Shown here: in pieces, positions 17,483 to 27,311 of the stretch | Layout of the letters: the number at the start of each line of letters is the position of its first letter | How positions within the stretch are numbered: position 1 is the stretch's first letter | Virus record (IMG/VR): IMGVR_UViG_3300037189_024986 | Location: 1-64,000 of that record | Length of the DNA: 64,000 nucleotides | Source: a virus | Reading direction: 5' to 3' (one strand) | Made by a program: the position numbers and the translations under genes | The notes under the pieces: generated by a model | The model's database searches: none | What the model saw: only the letters and a program-made list of their open reading frames with translations | What the model was told of the DNA's origin: nothing

Positions 17483-19147
17483 ATGACAAACAGTATAACA
17501 GTATCATATAATGGCACAGCTTTAAATCCAACGCCATTAATTAATTATTCAAAAACGCCAATTAATTTTGGTTATATCTATGGATACAATACAGATATAA
17601 CTTTAGATGGTCTTTATTCTGGTATATTAACCACTGGAGCAACAATATCTGCTTTAACAACCATATTTGCAAATCAATTTAAAACGTTGAGCGTTGATAC
17701 AGACACAACTACAAATCTTTATAAGTGGGATAATGTAACTGTTGATTCTATATCAATTGATCCGAACCCCTATTACTCAGGCAGCTTTGTCAAATATTCT
17801 ATTAAATTAAAATCTTATGATTTCCCTAGTGGGGTTATCGACCCTTCGAATGAATATTCTTTTACCCAAAATGATGATGGAACAGTAAATGTTAATCATA
17901 AAATTAGCGCAAGAGGCGTAAGAAATAATGTTGGCGCATTTGCAAATGCAATCGCTTTTGTTGGTCAGTTTACTGGAAGAGACCCATATTCAAATTGTGC
18001 TCCTTATTTTGTTCCAAATGGGAGCGGGGTATTATTAAGCTCTTCAGAAAGTATAAATCGCGCAGAAGGCATATATAGCGTTAACGAAGTTTATAAATAT
18101 ATAACTGGAGACACAACAAGTCCTTATTTTCATACTACCAATTTAAGTATTGATGATAGCATTGAAGCAGATTTTAGAAAAATAAGTTACGAGTTAAAAA
18201 TACAGGGCTCACCAATATCAAAAAATTTAGAAAACGTTATTTCTACTTTAAATTATGATCTTCAGTCAGACATTGGAGATGAGTTTGGGTTTGATGTTTC
18301 TAACTGGGTCAAAGATACTTATTCTGCTACCATTGATTCTGGTTCAGCATCAATTGATATAAAAGTTGGTTACATTTCTGGTGCATCAATAAAAACTGGA
18401 TTTTTTGATTATGATGTGGTTTGGGATAATGACAGACTAACAAATACAGAAAACTGGAAAGTAAATGGGGACTTTAGATGTTTTGGACCATTAGAATATA
18501 AAAGAAATCAATTGGATAAATTTAAAACGGCTAATAATATAAATTTATCGGGAAATGACGCTTGGCGTCCTTATTTATCTGGATTAATAACTTCTTCTCC
18601 AATTTATTCGACATTGCATGACTCTTTTAAGAGGTTGTCTTATAATTCCAAAGTTGTCGTAGACGAAAATCAAAAATTAGCCACATTAAGATTGTCTTTG
18701 GAATTAAATGCATCATATGAACCCGCAGGCACTTCTGATTTAAGATATTCTTTAGAAGGCTCTCCATCAAAGTGGATATATGAATTACTCCCTTCTGCAA
18801 ATATTGAAGGTTCTTTTGTTATTCAAGACTTACAGTTGCAAACACAGCCAAAACAAAAATTTACAATTTCAGCAAAAACATATAATAAAGATGCCGCCGC
18901 CTCGACTATCTATGGATATATGGGTGGATTAACTTCAACATATGTAAATTCTGGCACAGATACAGATGTGGGCGCATTTTTAATTGATGAAAATTTACGC
19001 ACTGGCGTTTATGATGTTTCTTTGTCTAAAGAATTTTTAGGAAATGATAATGCCTCAATTTCTTCTACTTTGTTAAAATTGCAGGCAATTGGTACATATT
19101 CTGGAACTGTTGCAGTTCGTCCTGGAGGATATAATTTTGGTTATTAA
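17483..19147 (+). CDS. Tail-tip virion protein, paralog of the preceding gene
   Basis: This 554-residue beta-rich protein starts three bases after the previous stop. It carries the same DGTVNVNHK-like segment at about residues 132-146 as its neighbour, and a similar Gly-Gly-Tyr end (RPGGYNFGY). Two adjacent related tail-tip proteins could form stacked rings or a hetero-oligomer. The paralogy is read from short shared motifs and not from an alignment; the exact role is unknown. Confidence 0.55.
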   Translation: MTNSITVSYNGTALNPTPLINYSKTPINFGYIYGYNTDITLDGLYSGILTTGATISALTTIFANQFKTLSVDTDTTTNLYKWDNVTVDSISIDPNPYYSGSFVKYSIKLKSYDFPSGVIDPSNEYSFTQNDDGTVNVNHKISARGVRNNVGAFANAIAFVGQFTGRDPYSNCAPYFVPNGSGVLLSSSESINRAEGIYSVNEVYKYITGDTTSPYFHTTNLSIDDSIEADFRKISYELKIQGSPISKNLENVISTLNYDLQSDIGDEFGFDVSNWVKDTYSATIDSGSASIDIKVGYISGASIKTGFFDYDVVWDNDRLTNTENWKVNGDFRCFGPLEYKRNQLDKFKTANNINLSGNDAWRPYLSGLITSSPIYSTLHDSFKRLSYNSKVVVDENQKLATLRLSLELNASYEPAGTSDLRYSLEGSPSKWIYELLPSANIEGSFVIQDLQLQTQPKQKFTISAKTYNKDAAASTIYGYMGGLTSTYVNSGTDTDVGAFLIDENLRTGVYDVSLSKEFLGNDNASISSTLLKLQAIGTYSGTVAVRPGGYNFGY

Positions 19148-19154
19148 GTGTAAT
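19147..19154 (+). promoter_or_regulatory. AGTGTAAT motif upstream of a fibre-like gene
   Basis: AGTGTAAT at 19147-19154 overlaps the last base of the previous stop and lies 23 bases before the ATG at 19178. A clear ribosome binding site (AAAGGAAA) stands directly before the start. This is an exact copy of the recurring octamer. Confidence 0.4.
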
Positions 19155-19177
19155 TAATCATATTAGGACAAAGGAAA

Positions 19178-20974
19178 ATGAATACCAACTCTTTTTTAAC
19201 TTGCTTAAATGCAGCGGGAGTAAACACAGGAATTTCCATTCTTGGTTTATATTCATTTTCTAGTGGTACCCCTTCACTAGTTTATAATCAAGTATATACA
19301 ACTGGATTAAACTTATATAATGGTTCTCCTTATGCCCCATCTTTGCCATTAATTTTTGTTGGCACAGGCAATCAAACTAGCGGCAGTTTTTCAAAAAAAC
19401 AACCTTATCAAATAGGTACAGGTATACCCAGTATTTTTTCTACAATTTTTTCTTTAAACTATAGTGGATGTTTAAATAATCAGGGGAGCAATTATTTACT
19501 TGCTTCAACAGTTTTTGATTATAATAGTTCTACTTCTGGGGTTTCGCTAGGAATCACTCCTTCTAATAGGCTTTTTTTCAATACCAAGAATTATTCATAT
19601 ACTTTACCACAAGAAATTGGAATTGGAGATTTTGCTTGTTTTAGCGTTCAAGATAATAGATTTGTGAATATTGGATTAATGAATTTAAGAGATAATTCAT
19701 ATACTCAAAAATTTTATGACGCTGGGAGCGGAGCATTAGATTCTTCTCAATTATTTATCGGAGGAATGAAAAATTATCCTCCCAATTTTACTGGATACTC
19801 TGGCGTTATAAAAGATATATATTTATTTAGCGGTAATCTATCAAATCAATTTATAAGTAATTGTGTAGACTGTTCATTTGCCACCGGCTCATCTTATTCA
19901 TCTTTAACCTCTGGATATAGTTCTGCCAAAATAACGGGGTCTTATTGGACTGGTATTTATGAAACTGGCATAACAGGTTATCAAACTGTTTCCACCTCAT
20001 ACATAAAACAAGATGGAACTTCTGGCACCCTATATATTAATTCTGGATTAACTGGAAATATTTTATCGTATTATGGTCTTACTCCTCAAATTCAAAATGT
20101 CCAGTACAACCTTACTGGAACAGGAATTTCAATTCAATATGATACAGGAACAAGAGCAGGTTATTCAACTTTTGATTTATATATTCAACAGGGTCTTGTT
20201 TCTGGGGATGTAGTAGAAGTTTATACTTATCCCGTCAACAACTCTAATATTGAGTTGTCTATATTTAATAATTTATATCCAATTGTAAGTGGTGAGGCGC
20301 AGATATATGGCAATGGTCTTGCAGAAACCTCTGGGGTAGATTATACTGTTGCTTTTAATAATGTAATTAATGGTTTTGACAACAATGATGTCCTTTTGTA
20401 TGACATTTATCCTGTAACTTTTACAATGCCTTATCAAAGCGGGTATGTTTCCACTGGTGTTTCTGGTTCTGGTTATATTTTAATTACTGGCATTAGTGGT
20501 ATAAATTTGAATTCGGGATTTAACTATGATTTTTACCTAAATGGTCAAAAAATGATTAGCGGCTTAAATTATACTTCTAGTGGATCCACTTTAAGGGTTT
20601 CTGGCAATGATTTATCCGACATTAATGACCCATATCAAGATTATCTTGAGGCCAAATTTATACCCATTTATTCTGGTTTTTTAAGAAAACTTTACCAAAT
20701 ATCTGGAAGTCAGTACTATATTAGCGGAATTTTAGGGTTTAATCAACAAATCTGGGTTAATGGTCTTAGACAGAGGCTCAATATTGATTATTATAAATAT
20801 AGCAGATGTAGGTTCTGTTCTGGTGATTTTAATGACCCTAATTATTCATTTAATTTATATAATAATGTATCAAGTACACTAGATTTATTTAATCTATATG
20901 ACCTAGATTCTATAGTTTTTGGTTTTGATGGACAGCCACTCTTAGATACAAGTGGGCAGTTTATTTATTTTTAA
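19178..20974 (+). CDS. Fibre-like virion protein with LamG-like region
   Basis: This 598-residue protein is rich in Ser, Gly, Tyr and Asn. Residues about 75-230 look like a concanavalin/LamG sandwich: strands around SIFSTIFSLNYSG, ITPSNRLFFNTKNYSY and IGDFACFSVQDNRFVNIGL, ending in YSGVIKDIYLFSGNLSNQFI, which matches the closing segment of LamG domains. Residues about 250-490 have repeated TGxG/SGxG-type strands typical of fibres. The ribosome binding site is good (AAAGGAAA). It probably contributes to receptor contact at the tail tip; this is inferred. Confidence 0.5.
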   Translation: MNTNSFLTCLNAAGVNTGISILGLYSFSSGTPSLVYNQVYTTGLNLYNGSPYAPSLPLIFVGTGNQTSGSFSKKQPYQIGTGIPSIFSTIFSLNYSGCLNNQGSNYLLASTVFDYNSSTSGVSLGITPSNRLFFNTKNYSYTLPQEIGIGDFACFSVQDNRFVNIGLMNLRDNSYTQKFYDAGSGALDSSQLFIGGMKNYPPNFTGYSGVIKDIYLFSGNLSNQFISNCVDCSFATGSSYSSLTSGYSSAKITGSYWTGIYETGITGYQTVSTSYIKQDGTSGTLYINSGLTGNILSYYGLTPQIQNVQYNLTGTGISIQYDTGTRAGYSTFDLYIQQGLVSGDVVEVYTYPVNNSNIELSIFNNLYPIVSGEAQIYGNGLAETSGVDYTVAFNNVINGFDNNDVLLYDIYPVTFTMPYQSGYVSTGVSGSGYILITGISGINLNSGFNYDFYLNGQKMISGLNYTSSGSTLRVSGNDLSDINDPYQDYLEAKFIPIYSGFLRKLYQISGSQYYISGILGFNQQIWVNGLRQRLNIDYYKYSRCRFCSGDFNDPNYSFNLYNNVSSTLDLFNLYDLDSIVFGFDGQPLLDTSGQFIYF

Positions 20975-20984
20975 TAATTAATAT

Positions 20985-23900
20985 ATGATTCAAGTTTTAC
21001 AAGGAGTAAAGGTTACGCCAAAAGGCTCTAAAAATCGTTTTTTGAGTGATGCCAAATGGAAGCAGCAATCATATGCTTTCGGGGGATGGATTTATGATGT
21101 GTCTACTGAATTAAATTTCAGTACAAGCCCCACAGAAATTCAAATGCATGTCGCTTTGGAGACCTCTTCTTTTTCTCAATCTGCCGCTTTTTTTGACATC
21201 AATCAGGGGGATTTGAATTGTAGCGCCGACATAGGCGGGGCATCAAATGAAAGAACTTTTGATATAGATTTAGATGGACTTGTTTTTTCTGACTTTCTTT
21301 TGTATTCCTATGATATTTCAATAGACGCTGGTCAAAAAATTCTTCATGTTGTTTTCAAAGACCATTCTCTTATTCTTGATAAAATTTATGTAGGATTATT
21401 TAGAAAAGAAGGTTTTACTTTCCCTCATTTTGCCAGTTCGATTATTCAAATGCCGATGAGATGTCAGACCTGTCAATATGACAGCAGTGTCGTAAGTGGC
21501 ACGGGTGTTGTTTCCAGAGATATTGGTTATGCTTCTTATGCTGGTATGAATGGAAAGGTTTATGATGGATTTTCAAATGTTTATTATGGAGATGGAAATG
21601 TTTATGATTCTTGGAATAAATTAATTAAATTTTCAAATAATCAAGGGGCATCTCCTGGAGCTTTTGGTACATTTGATTTAAATGGTGGATATTTAATTCT
21701 TGGCTCTGAAAGCGCAACAACTGAAAGATGCAATAGCTCTCCTGATGTTACTTATAGTTTCATTGAATTACTTGCATCTCTCAAAAGCAATGGTTTAGCT
21801 TTTAAAGGGGCATTTCCTAGTGGATATGCAGATTCAGATTCGTTATATAGAAAAAACTATAATGGTCCATTAAGAAATGTTTTAGAAAATTGGTGTTCAG
21901 ATTTGGGTTATACATTTTATTGCAGTGGCAAAACTTTCATTGGCGTTAATTTAAAAAACCCTATTGATATTAGTAATTTGACAGGGATTGCCGACCCAAC
22001 AAGCACGCTTGGCCAAGGATTCCAGATTAATTATGGTGGCAATACAAATGGCACCGCTATTCTTTCGATGAATAGTAAGGTTTCCCTTGATGGAACATTT
22101 AAACAATCTGTTGTGGTAGAAAATGACTATCCTATCCAAGAAAAGCAAACAAGCAAAACTGTTAAAAAATATATTGGTATAACTCCATTACATCCCATTT
22201 CTTTAAATGAAATAAATCAGGCTCAAATTAGTGATATTAATGTCTATGGGACTCCATTCTATAGAAGCGCTTATGATACTGATTGTTTTGACAAACAATT
22301 TACTGCTGGTGGTCCAGCAACAATAGAAAACTCTGCTTGGTATCTTAATTTTGCTAGATTAGATGGCAGAAGCTATGGCGATGTTGACGCGGCAATTGCG
22401 CTAACAAATTATAATTCTTCTTTAAGAGATATGTTTGTCGCTCAAAGAGCTTTGCGTAATGTAAGTTATGGCGCAAACACCGTATTAAGATATCAAAATG
22501 GAGAGCCTGTTACTGATGCAAATGGCGTCATATTGTATGATTCTTTAGCTAATCCATATTGCGTTGCAAATTTTAATGCCCTTGGAATGTTCCCAGTTTT
22601 GGAAATAACTGACCCACAATTCAAAACAGATATTTTATCAGATAACATTACTAATGCAGAAAAAGATGGTTTATCCAATCTGAACATTGATCAACAGTAT
22701 TATAGAGTTTTCTTGGGTTATTATTTTCCTGATTATAAAGAAGATATAATAAATTGGGAAAAAGCGGCAGCAGATTCAATGTATAAATATGGTGCTGTAA
22801 CGCGTGGAACTTTGACAACTTTCCCATTCGTGTCTGGAAATATTTTAGATGATATTTCTCCAACGGTTGGATTTTATGGTCAAAATGGTCTAGTTTATAC
22901 AAGATTGGAAAATTCTTTTGACCCATCAACAGATAGATATCAAGATGTTAAAACTTTTCCAAATCCAGATGTTTTTATTGGTTCTGGATATGTAAAATCA
23001 CTTTCTCAAGGCACCTATTATAGAAATAATTCAAGTTATACTTCATTTATCCCTCCTGGTTATAGCGATTACCCTGGAAGAGTTCCGACTGGATTATGGA
23101 TTGCTTCACTAGATAATCCTTGGGGTACAACTCAAGAAGATTTTAATAGGCAATTAACAATGCAGCTAACTGATGTTTGCGCGCAAAACTATAGCATTTC
23201 TCAAAGCGCCCAAGAACAGCTTACTCAAACAGATAGACAAAACCAAGATTGGAGATTGGAAGATTTTCTTCCTATTGCCAATCCAGACTTAGAAAAGGTG
23301 GATGATTTAATTAGAACGCTTGTATACGATGGGTATAATATAGACACCTTTCCAGATGAAGTTGTAACGACTTATGTTGATATTCACCGTATTCAAAAGA
23401 AGCACTGCAAAAAACTTCATGTTTTAATCATTCCCGATACCATTACTCATCCAAATATCTACGCACAATTTAATGCAAGACCAATTAATAAAATTAATCC
23501 AATTGCTTTAAAAACTTATAAACAAAGATTATATGAGACTGATTTAAAGAAATTTACAACGGAAACGCCAAGTATTTGTAGCTTAAGTCTTCTTGATGAA
23601 ATGTGCAGAAATCTATTAACTGGTGCACAAGGGTCAAATTATACGCTTCAAGGTTTTAATTTTCCTTCTACTCAAGCAAATGGCTGCGTTCTTTTGGAAA
23701 ATAAAAATAATCCATTTTTTTATGGATTTCAAAATGATACATTATATCGCCCCAATTCAAGGAGCTTAGATATTTATATCCAAAAAAATCCCAATAAAGA
23801 ATTTTCCATGCCCACAGACGTGAATGGAGATATTTATTTTTCTGACTTAGATGGAACTGTTGTTTTGCAAGATGGGTCATTGAATACATCCATTATTTAT

Positions 23901-24464
23901 CCTGTGCAGCCAAATTCACAACAATATGCTGGATTTGGATATGGATCTCAGGCAAACTATTCTGGAGTATTATCTACTACGATATTAGAAGAATATCGTA
24001 TTCCAAAATTAACAAATATATATGGGTCTCCAGTAAATACCACTGGAAATAATACAATTAAGCAAAAAATGATTCATACTCCAGTTGATGATACATTGCA
24101 ACCTCAATTGGATCCAAATTCAAATAAAGCCACTCCATATATTACGGTCATTTCTGGAGGAGGATATTCCAATATTGTTACTACTCCACAACAATATTAT
24201 AATTTAATCTCTGGTATCAATAATTACAATCTTGATGTCCCAACTAAAACAATTGATTTAAGTTTAGCTGGTTCTCCAAGATTTTTCCCATCTGCATTTT
24301 TACCTTATTTGACTCCTTCTAATGGTTTAATCAGTATAAAATTAAGCGTAGGGGAAAATGGTGTAAAAACTGATATGACTTTTTCTGATAGACCAAAGCA
24401 ATTGCCGACTGAAGAAGCAATCTTAAATAAGATTGGACCAAGGATAAAAGGAGTTTATAACTAA
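20985..24464 (+). CDS. Tail hub-like protein (Tal/gp27-type candidate)
   Basis: This 1159-residue protein has an N-terminal part (residues 1-150) with the strand pattern of phage tail hub proteins. Near residues 158-163 a Cys-Gln-Thr-Cys pair could bind metal. Residues about 255-340 carry a helix-strand segment, LRNVLENWCSDLGYTFYCSG, that resembles the part of hub proteins where a short peptidoglycan-like domain is set. The C-terminal third is Pro/Asn/Tyr-rich and probably links to fibres. Order (distal tail proteins, then hub, then fibres) supports the call. The hub assignment is inferred from local patterns and place, and no lytic enzyme domain was seen. The stop overlaps the next start by one base (TAATG). 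Confidence 0.5.
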   Translation: MIQVLQGVKVTPKGSKNRFLSDAKWKQQSYAFGGWIYDVSTELNFSTSPTEIQMHVALETSSFSQSAAFFDINQGDLNCSADIGGASNERTFDIDLDGLVFSDFLLYSYDISIDAGQKILHVVFKDHSLILDKIYVGLFRKEGFTFPHFASSIIQMPMRCQTCQYDSSVVSGTGVVSRDIGYASYAGMNGKVYDGFSNVYYGDGNVYDSWNKLIKFSNNQGASPGAFGTFDLNGGYLILGSESATTERCNSSPDVTYSFIELLASLKSNGLAFKGAFPSGYADSDSLYRKNYNGPLRNVLENWCSDLGYTFYCSGKTFIGVNLKNPIDISNLTGIADPTSTLGQGFQINYGGNTNGTAILSMNSKVSLDGTFKQSVVVENDYPIQEKQTSKTVKKYIGITPLHPISLNEINQAQISDINVYGTPFYRSAYDTDCFDKQFTAGGPATIENSAWYLNFARLDGRSYGDVDAAIALTNYNSSLRDMFVAQRALRNVSYGANTVLRYQNGEPVTDANGVILYDSLANPYCVANFNALGMFPVLEITDPQFKTDILSDNITNAEKDGLSNLNIDQQYYRVFLGYYFPDYKEDIINWEKAAADSMYKYGAVTRGTLTTFPFVSGNILDDISPTVGFYGQNGLVYTRLENSFDPSTDRYQDVKTFPNPDVFIGSGYVKSLSQGTYYRNNSSYTSFIPPGYSDYPGRVPTGLWIASLDNPWGTTQEDFNRQLTMQLTDVCAQNYSISQSAQEQLTQTDRQNQDWRLEDFLPIANPDLEKVDDLIRTLVYDGYNIDTFPDEVVTTYVDIHRIQKKHCKKLHVLIIPDTITHPNIYAQFNARPINKINPIALKTYKQRLYETDLKKFTTETPSICSLSLLDEMCRNLLTGAQGSNYTLQGFNFPSTQANGCVLLENKNNPFFYGFQNDTLYRPNSRSLDIYIQKNPNKEFSMPTDVNGDIYFSDLDGTVVLQDGSLNTSIIYPVQPNSQQYAGFGYGSQANYSGVLSTTILEEYRIPKLTNIYGSPVNTTGNNTIKQKMIHTPVDDTLQPQLDPNSNKATPYITVISGGGYSNIVTTPQQYYNLISGINNYNLDVPTKTIDLSLAGSPRFFPSAFLPYLTPSNGLISIKLSVGENGVKTDMTFSDRPKQLPTEEAILNKIGPRIKGVYN

Positions 24465-26341
24465 TGACGCTTACTGGTACAAATTATCTTTATTTGCCAC
24501 AAGTTAATGGATTTTCTTTTAACTTGTATAATATAACTTTGTCAGATTTTAATAATCCGGTGACATTCTCTTTTATTGATAAAAACTCTAACTCCTTTTC
24601 TTTTCAATTTTTAAGTGGATATATCTACGATAATTCTGGAAAAATCATTTCTTCTTGTAATTTGTCGGATTATCAAGTTATAAATGGCTATGTCGGTAAT
24701 AATACTTTGGATTATCAAATAAATGGCATATTTAATCAAATACCAGTTTCTTTTTCAAACTTAAATAAATTAACTATTTCATCTAATTCAACGGTAGTAA
24801 ATTGCGACGTTTCTATCAACTCGAATCCTATAAATTACTCTGTATCTTTCCCAAGTACATATAATGTTAGCGGGCAGTTAGTTGGGGTAATAAATTCTGA
24901 TACAAATTTCGCTGTTTATAATCCAAGTTTATTATTTTATAATAATTCATTTCAATTGTTGACCCCGCCGCCAAATGTTTTTATAATTAATTCTGGCTCT
25001 AATAATTTTCCGCTTCAAGATGTTGACCCAGTTAGCGTAAGCTATTTAAATACATTTTTATTGGGTCTTACTTCTTCTTTTGGAGATATTGGTGGTAAGT
25101 TCTATTCTAATCGACAAGTTTATGCAACTAATTTATTAACTTTGTCTGATTACGATTCAAATGTTTATTACCAAGATTCTTTATTTAATGGTAGTTGGAG
25201 TGGAAATTCATTTTCTTATAGCGATAACGCATTGAATTATAATTTTTCTTTTAATACTATTTATGGGGACATTTTTGGAGACAGTTTGCCATCCATTGTT
25301 TCTATTAAATATGAATCATTATATCCTGTTGATAATTCTACATATATTTCTTCTTATGTTACAGGTTTTAATTTAACAAATAGTGGATTGTATTCTGGCG
25401 CTGCCCCAAGCGCCTCATTTACCAATTATTATTATGTTACAGGATTAGAAAAGGCAAATGAAAGTTTTCTATTCAGTTCTGGATGTTCAAGTCAAATTTT
25501 GACTACTTTTTCTGGAGGGTCACCTAGTGGTAATGCTAGTGGTTATTTGAATCTTGTTAATGTTTATTTAAGTGGTATATATGGTTCTGGAGTTAAAAAT
25601 TACAAAGCTGTTTCAAGTTATTCCGCTTTAAGTAGTGGTTCTGGGTATAAATATTCTCCAAGTATTATTTTAGCAACAGGAGGTTCGTGTTATAGTTTAC
25701 CAGATTATTCTGGCGTGGAACTTGGTCAATTTAAAAAGATTAGTGGATCTGGCTCGTTGCTTTCTCAGGCTGGTGGACTCTACGGAGAAGTTTTAACAAC
25801 TGGAATCACTGGTTCTGGAGGGGCGGTAACAGGATATAGAGTCACGGGATTAAATATTACAAATATAGGTTATGGATATGGATCTAGTTATCCTCCTTTT
25901 GTATCCTTTATAAGGAGCACTGGTGACTCTTTAACTAGTAACGCTTCTGGAACTTTATCATATAAATCTACTGGATTATATAATTTTACTGGATTTTGGA
26001 ATGCAGCTGTTGGATCTTCTACTTTGCCAATTTATTCTTCAAGTGGCAAAAATTATTATTCTGGGAATTTTCAATTAGGTCAATTTCAAAATTATATAAA
26101 TTTAGCAGTGGGAGTTTCTGGATTGGATAATACTTATCCTGTGACGGGTCTTTTAACTGTATATTTATCAGATGGTTTTACAGGTATCAGTACTCAAAAA
26201 TTAATATTTCAATCTAGATCTTTTAATTCTTATACCGGCGCGCTTTTACCAAATCCATCTTTAATTAGTTATACTCCTCCGCCAGATTTGAGTGGAGTAT
26301 TCCAACAAACCCAATTACTGTCTCAAACAATTTATTTCTAA
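24464..26341 (+). CDS. Ser/Gly/Tyr-rich virion fibre or tip protein
   Basis: The start ATG shares a base with the previous stop (TAATG). The 625-residue product is almost free of charge and very rich in Ser, Gly, Asn and Tyr, with many SGxY and TGSGG turns and regular beta spacing. That is typical of self-assembling fibres. Residues about 365-500 contain repeated SG-rich strands (YLSGIYGSGVKNY, GGSCYSLPDYSG, TGSGGAVTGYRVTG). No domain was recognised. Tight coupling to the hub gene implies a place at the tail tip. Confidence 0.5.
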   Translation: MTLTGTNYLYLPQVNGFSFNLYNITLSDFNNPVTFSFIDKNSNSFSFQFLSGYIYDNSGKIISSCNLSDYQVINGYVGNNTLDYQINGIFNQIPVSFSNLNKLTISSNSTVVNCDVSINSNPINYSVSFPSTYNVSGQLVGVINSDTNFAVYNPSLLFYNNSFQLLTPPPNVFIINSGSNNFPLQDVDPVSVSYLNTFLLGLTSSFGDIGGKFYSNRQVYATNLLTLSDYDSNVYYQDSLFNGSWSGNSFSYSDNALNYNFSFNTIYGDIFGDSLPSIVSIKYESLYPVDNSTYISSYVTGFNLTNSGLYSGAAPSASFTNYYYVTGLEKANESFLFSSGCSSQILTTFSGGSPSGNASGYLNLVNVYLSGIYGSGVKNYKAVSSYSALSSGSGYKYSPSIILATGGSCYSLPDYSGVELGQFKKISGSGSLLSQAGGLYGEVLTTGITGSGGAVTGYRVTGLNITNIGYGYGSSYPPFVSFIRSTGDSLTSNASGTLSYKSTGLYNFTGFWNAAVGSSTLPIYSSSGKNYYSGNFQLGQFQNYINLAVGVSGLDNTYPVTGLLTVYLSDGFTGISTQKLIFQSRSFNSYTGALLPNPSLISYTPPPDLSGVFQQTQLLSQTIYF

Positions 26342-26346
26342 AACCT

Positions 26347-27303
26347 ATGGCAGACACAAAAAGCTTGGCTTACGCAAAACAAACAAAGAAAAATGTAGAT
26401 AGTTTGAATACTAACTCTCTCATTACTGCCACTGTTATTGCCAATTATGGCGATCCAGGGCTTGATGAAGATTATTATTTTGATATTTTAAGTAGATATG
26501 TAATATGTGTTATAGAATCTTCCAATAGATTAATTACTGCTAATGGATGGGCAAATGGAAAGAGTTTAATTGTTGTAAAAAGACCAGAAAGCCTATGGAT
26601 AAATTATCAAGGTGGATTCCTCAACGACGTAGCCACGCAACAAAGAATAGATTATAATTTAAATACAAATGTCGGTCCAGCAGGTAATTATGCTACAAAT
26701 GTTATACCAAGAATCAATTATCCTTATCAAATGGGTGAAACAATTCAGGTTAGAAGACTGACTCCAACTGTATCTTCTTTGGTTCAAAATAATTATCAAA
26801 AGTTTTTTTATTCACAGTGCACCAATAGCATAACTGATACAAGATATAAAAATTATGGAATTTGGCATGAACAAGGAATGGGTACTCTTTCTTATTATTC
26901 GTCCGACCAACAAGCAAAAATAACAGAAAAAACCTTGGCAAATATAGCTGGTTATCCAAATTATTTTGATATTCGCCTCAATAAATATCAATATGAGGCA
27001 TTTATGCTTACAAAGTATCCCGAATTGACAAAAAGTTTAACTCCATTCTTTTTAAGCAAAACAACTCCAAATCAAGCATATAAAACTTATCAAGGCGGCT
27101 ATCTTTTCTTTCAAAATGAATTTATTGCAATAAATAGAGTTTTATATGAAGATGTAAACGCTGGACCTTTAACAAAACAAAGATTAAGCGTTGATAGTTG
27201 TATACCGCTTATCGTTACCACGCCAAATTCATTTTCTGTGCCAAGCACAAGGGCAACAGCAACGATAAGTTATACGCCTACATATATAACAAAAAGTAAT
27301 TAA
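26347..27303 (+). CDS. Virion protein of unknown function
   Basis: This 318-residue protein follows the fibre-like gene after five bases and is the last gene of the first plus-strand block. It is mixed alpha/beta with a Tyr- and Asn-rich middle and a Thr/Ser-rich end. No family was recognised. Its stop codon directly abuts the stop of a minus-strand gene. A structural role is inferred from co-directional packing with tail genes. Confidence 0.45.
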   Translation: MADTKSLAYAKQTKKNVDSLNTNSLITATVIANYGDPGLDEDYYFDILSRYVICVIESSNRLITANGWANGKSLIVVKRPESLWINYQGGFLNDVATQQRIDYNLNTNVGPAGNYATNVIPRINYPYQMGETIQVRRLTPTVSSLVQNNYQKFFYSQCTNSITDTRYKNYGIWHEQGMGTLSYYSSDQQAKITEKTLANIAGYPNYFDIRLNKYQYEAFMLTKYPELTKSLTPFFLSKTTPNQAYKTYQGGYLFFQNEFIAINRVLYEDVNAGPLTKQRLSVDSCIPLIVTTPNSFSVPSTRATATISYTPTYITKSN

Positions 27304-27311
27304 TTACTTCT
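27294..27311. terminator. Possible weak bidirectional terminator at convergent genes
   Basis: A perfect palindrome AAGTAATTAATTACTT (27294-27309) contains both stop codons of the converging genes and is flanked by A-rich and T-rich runs. In RNA the stem is at most six pairs, all but two of them A-U, so it would be weak. A terminator is expected at this convergent junction, and this is the only candidate I see. Confidence 0.25.
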
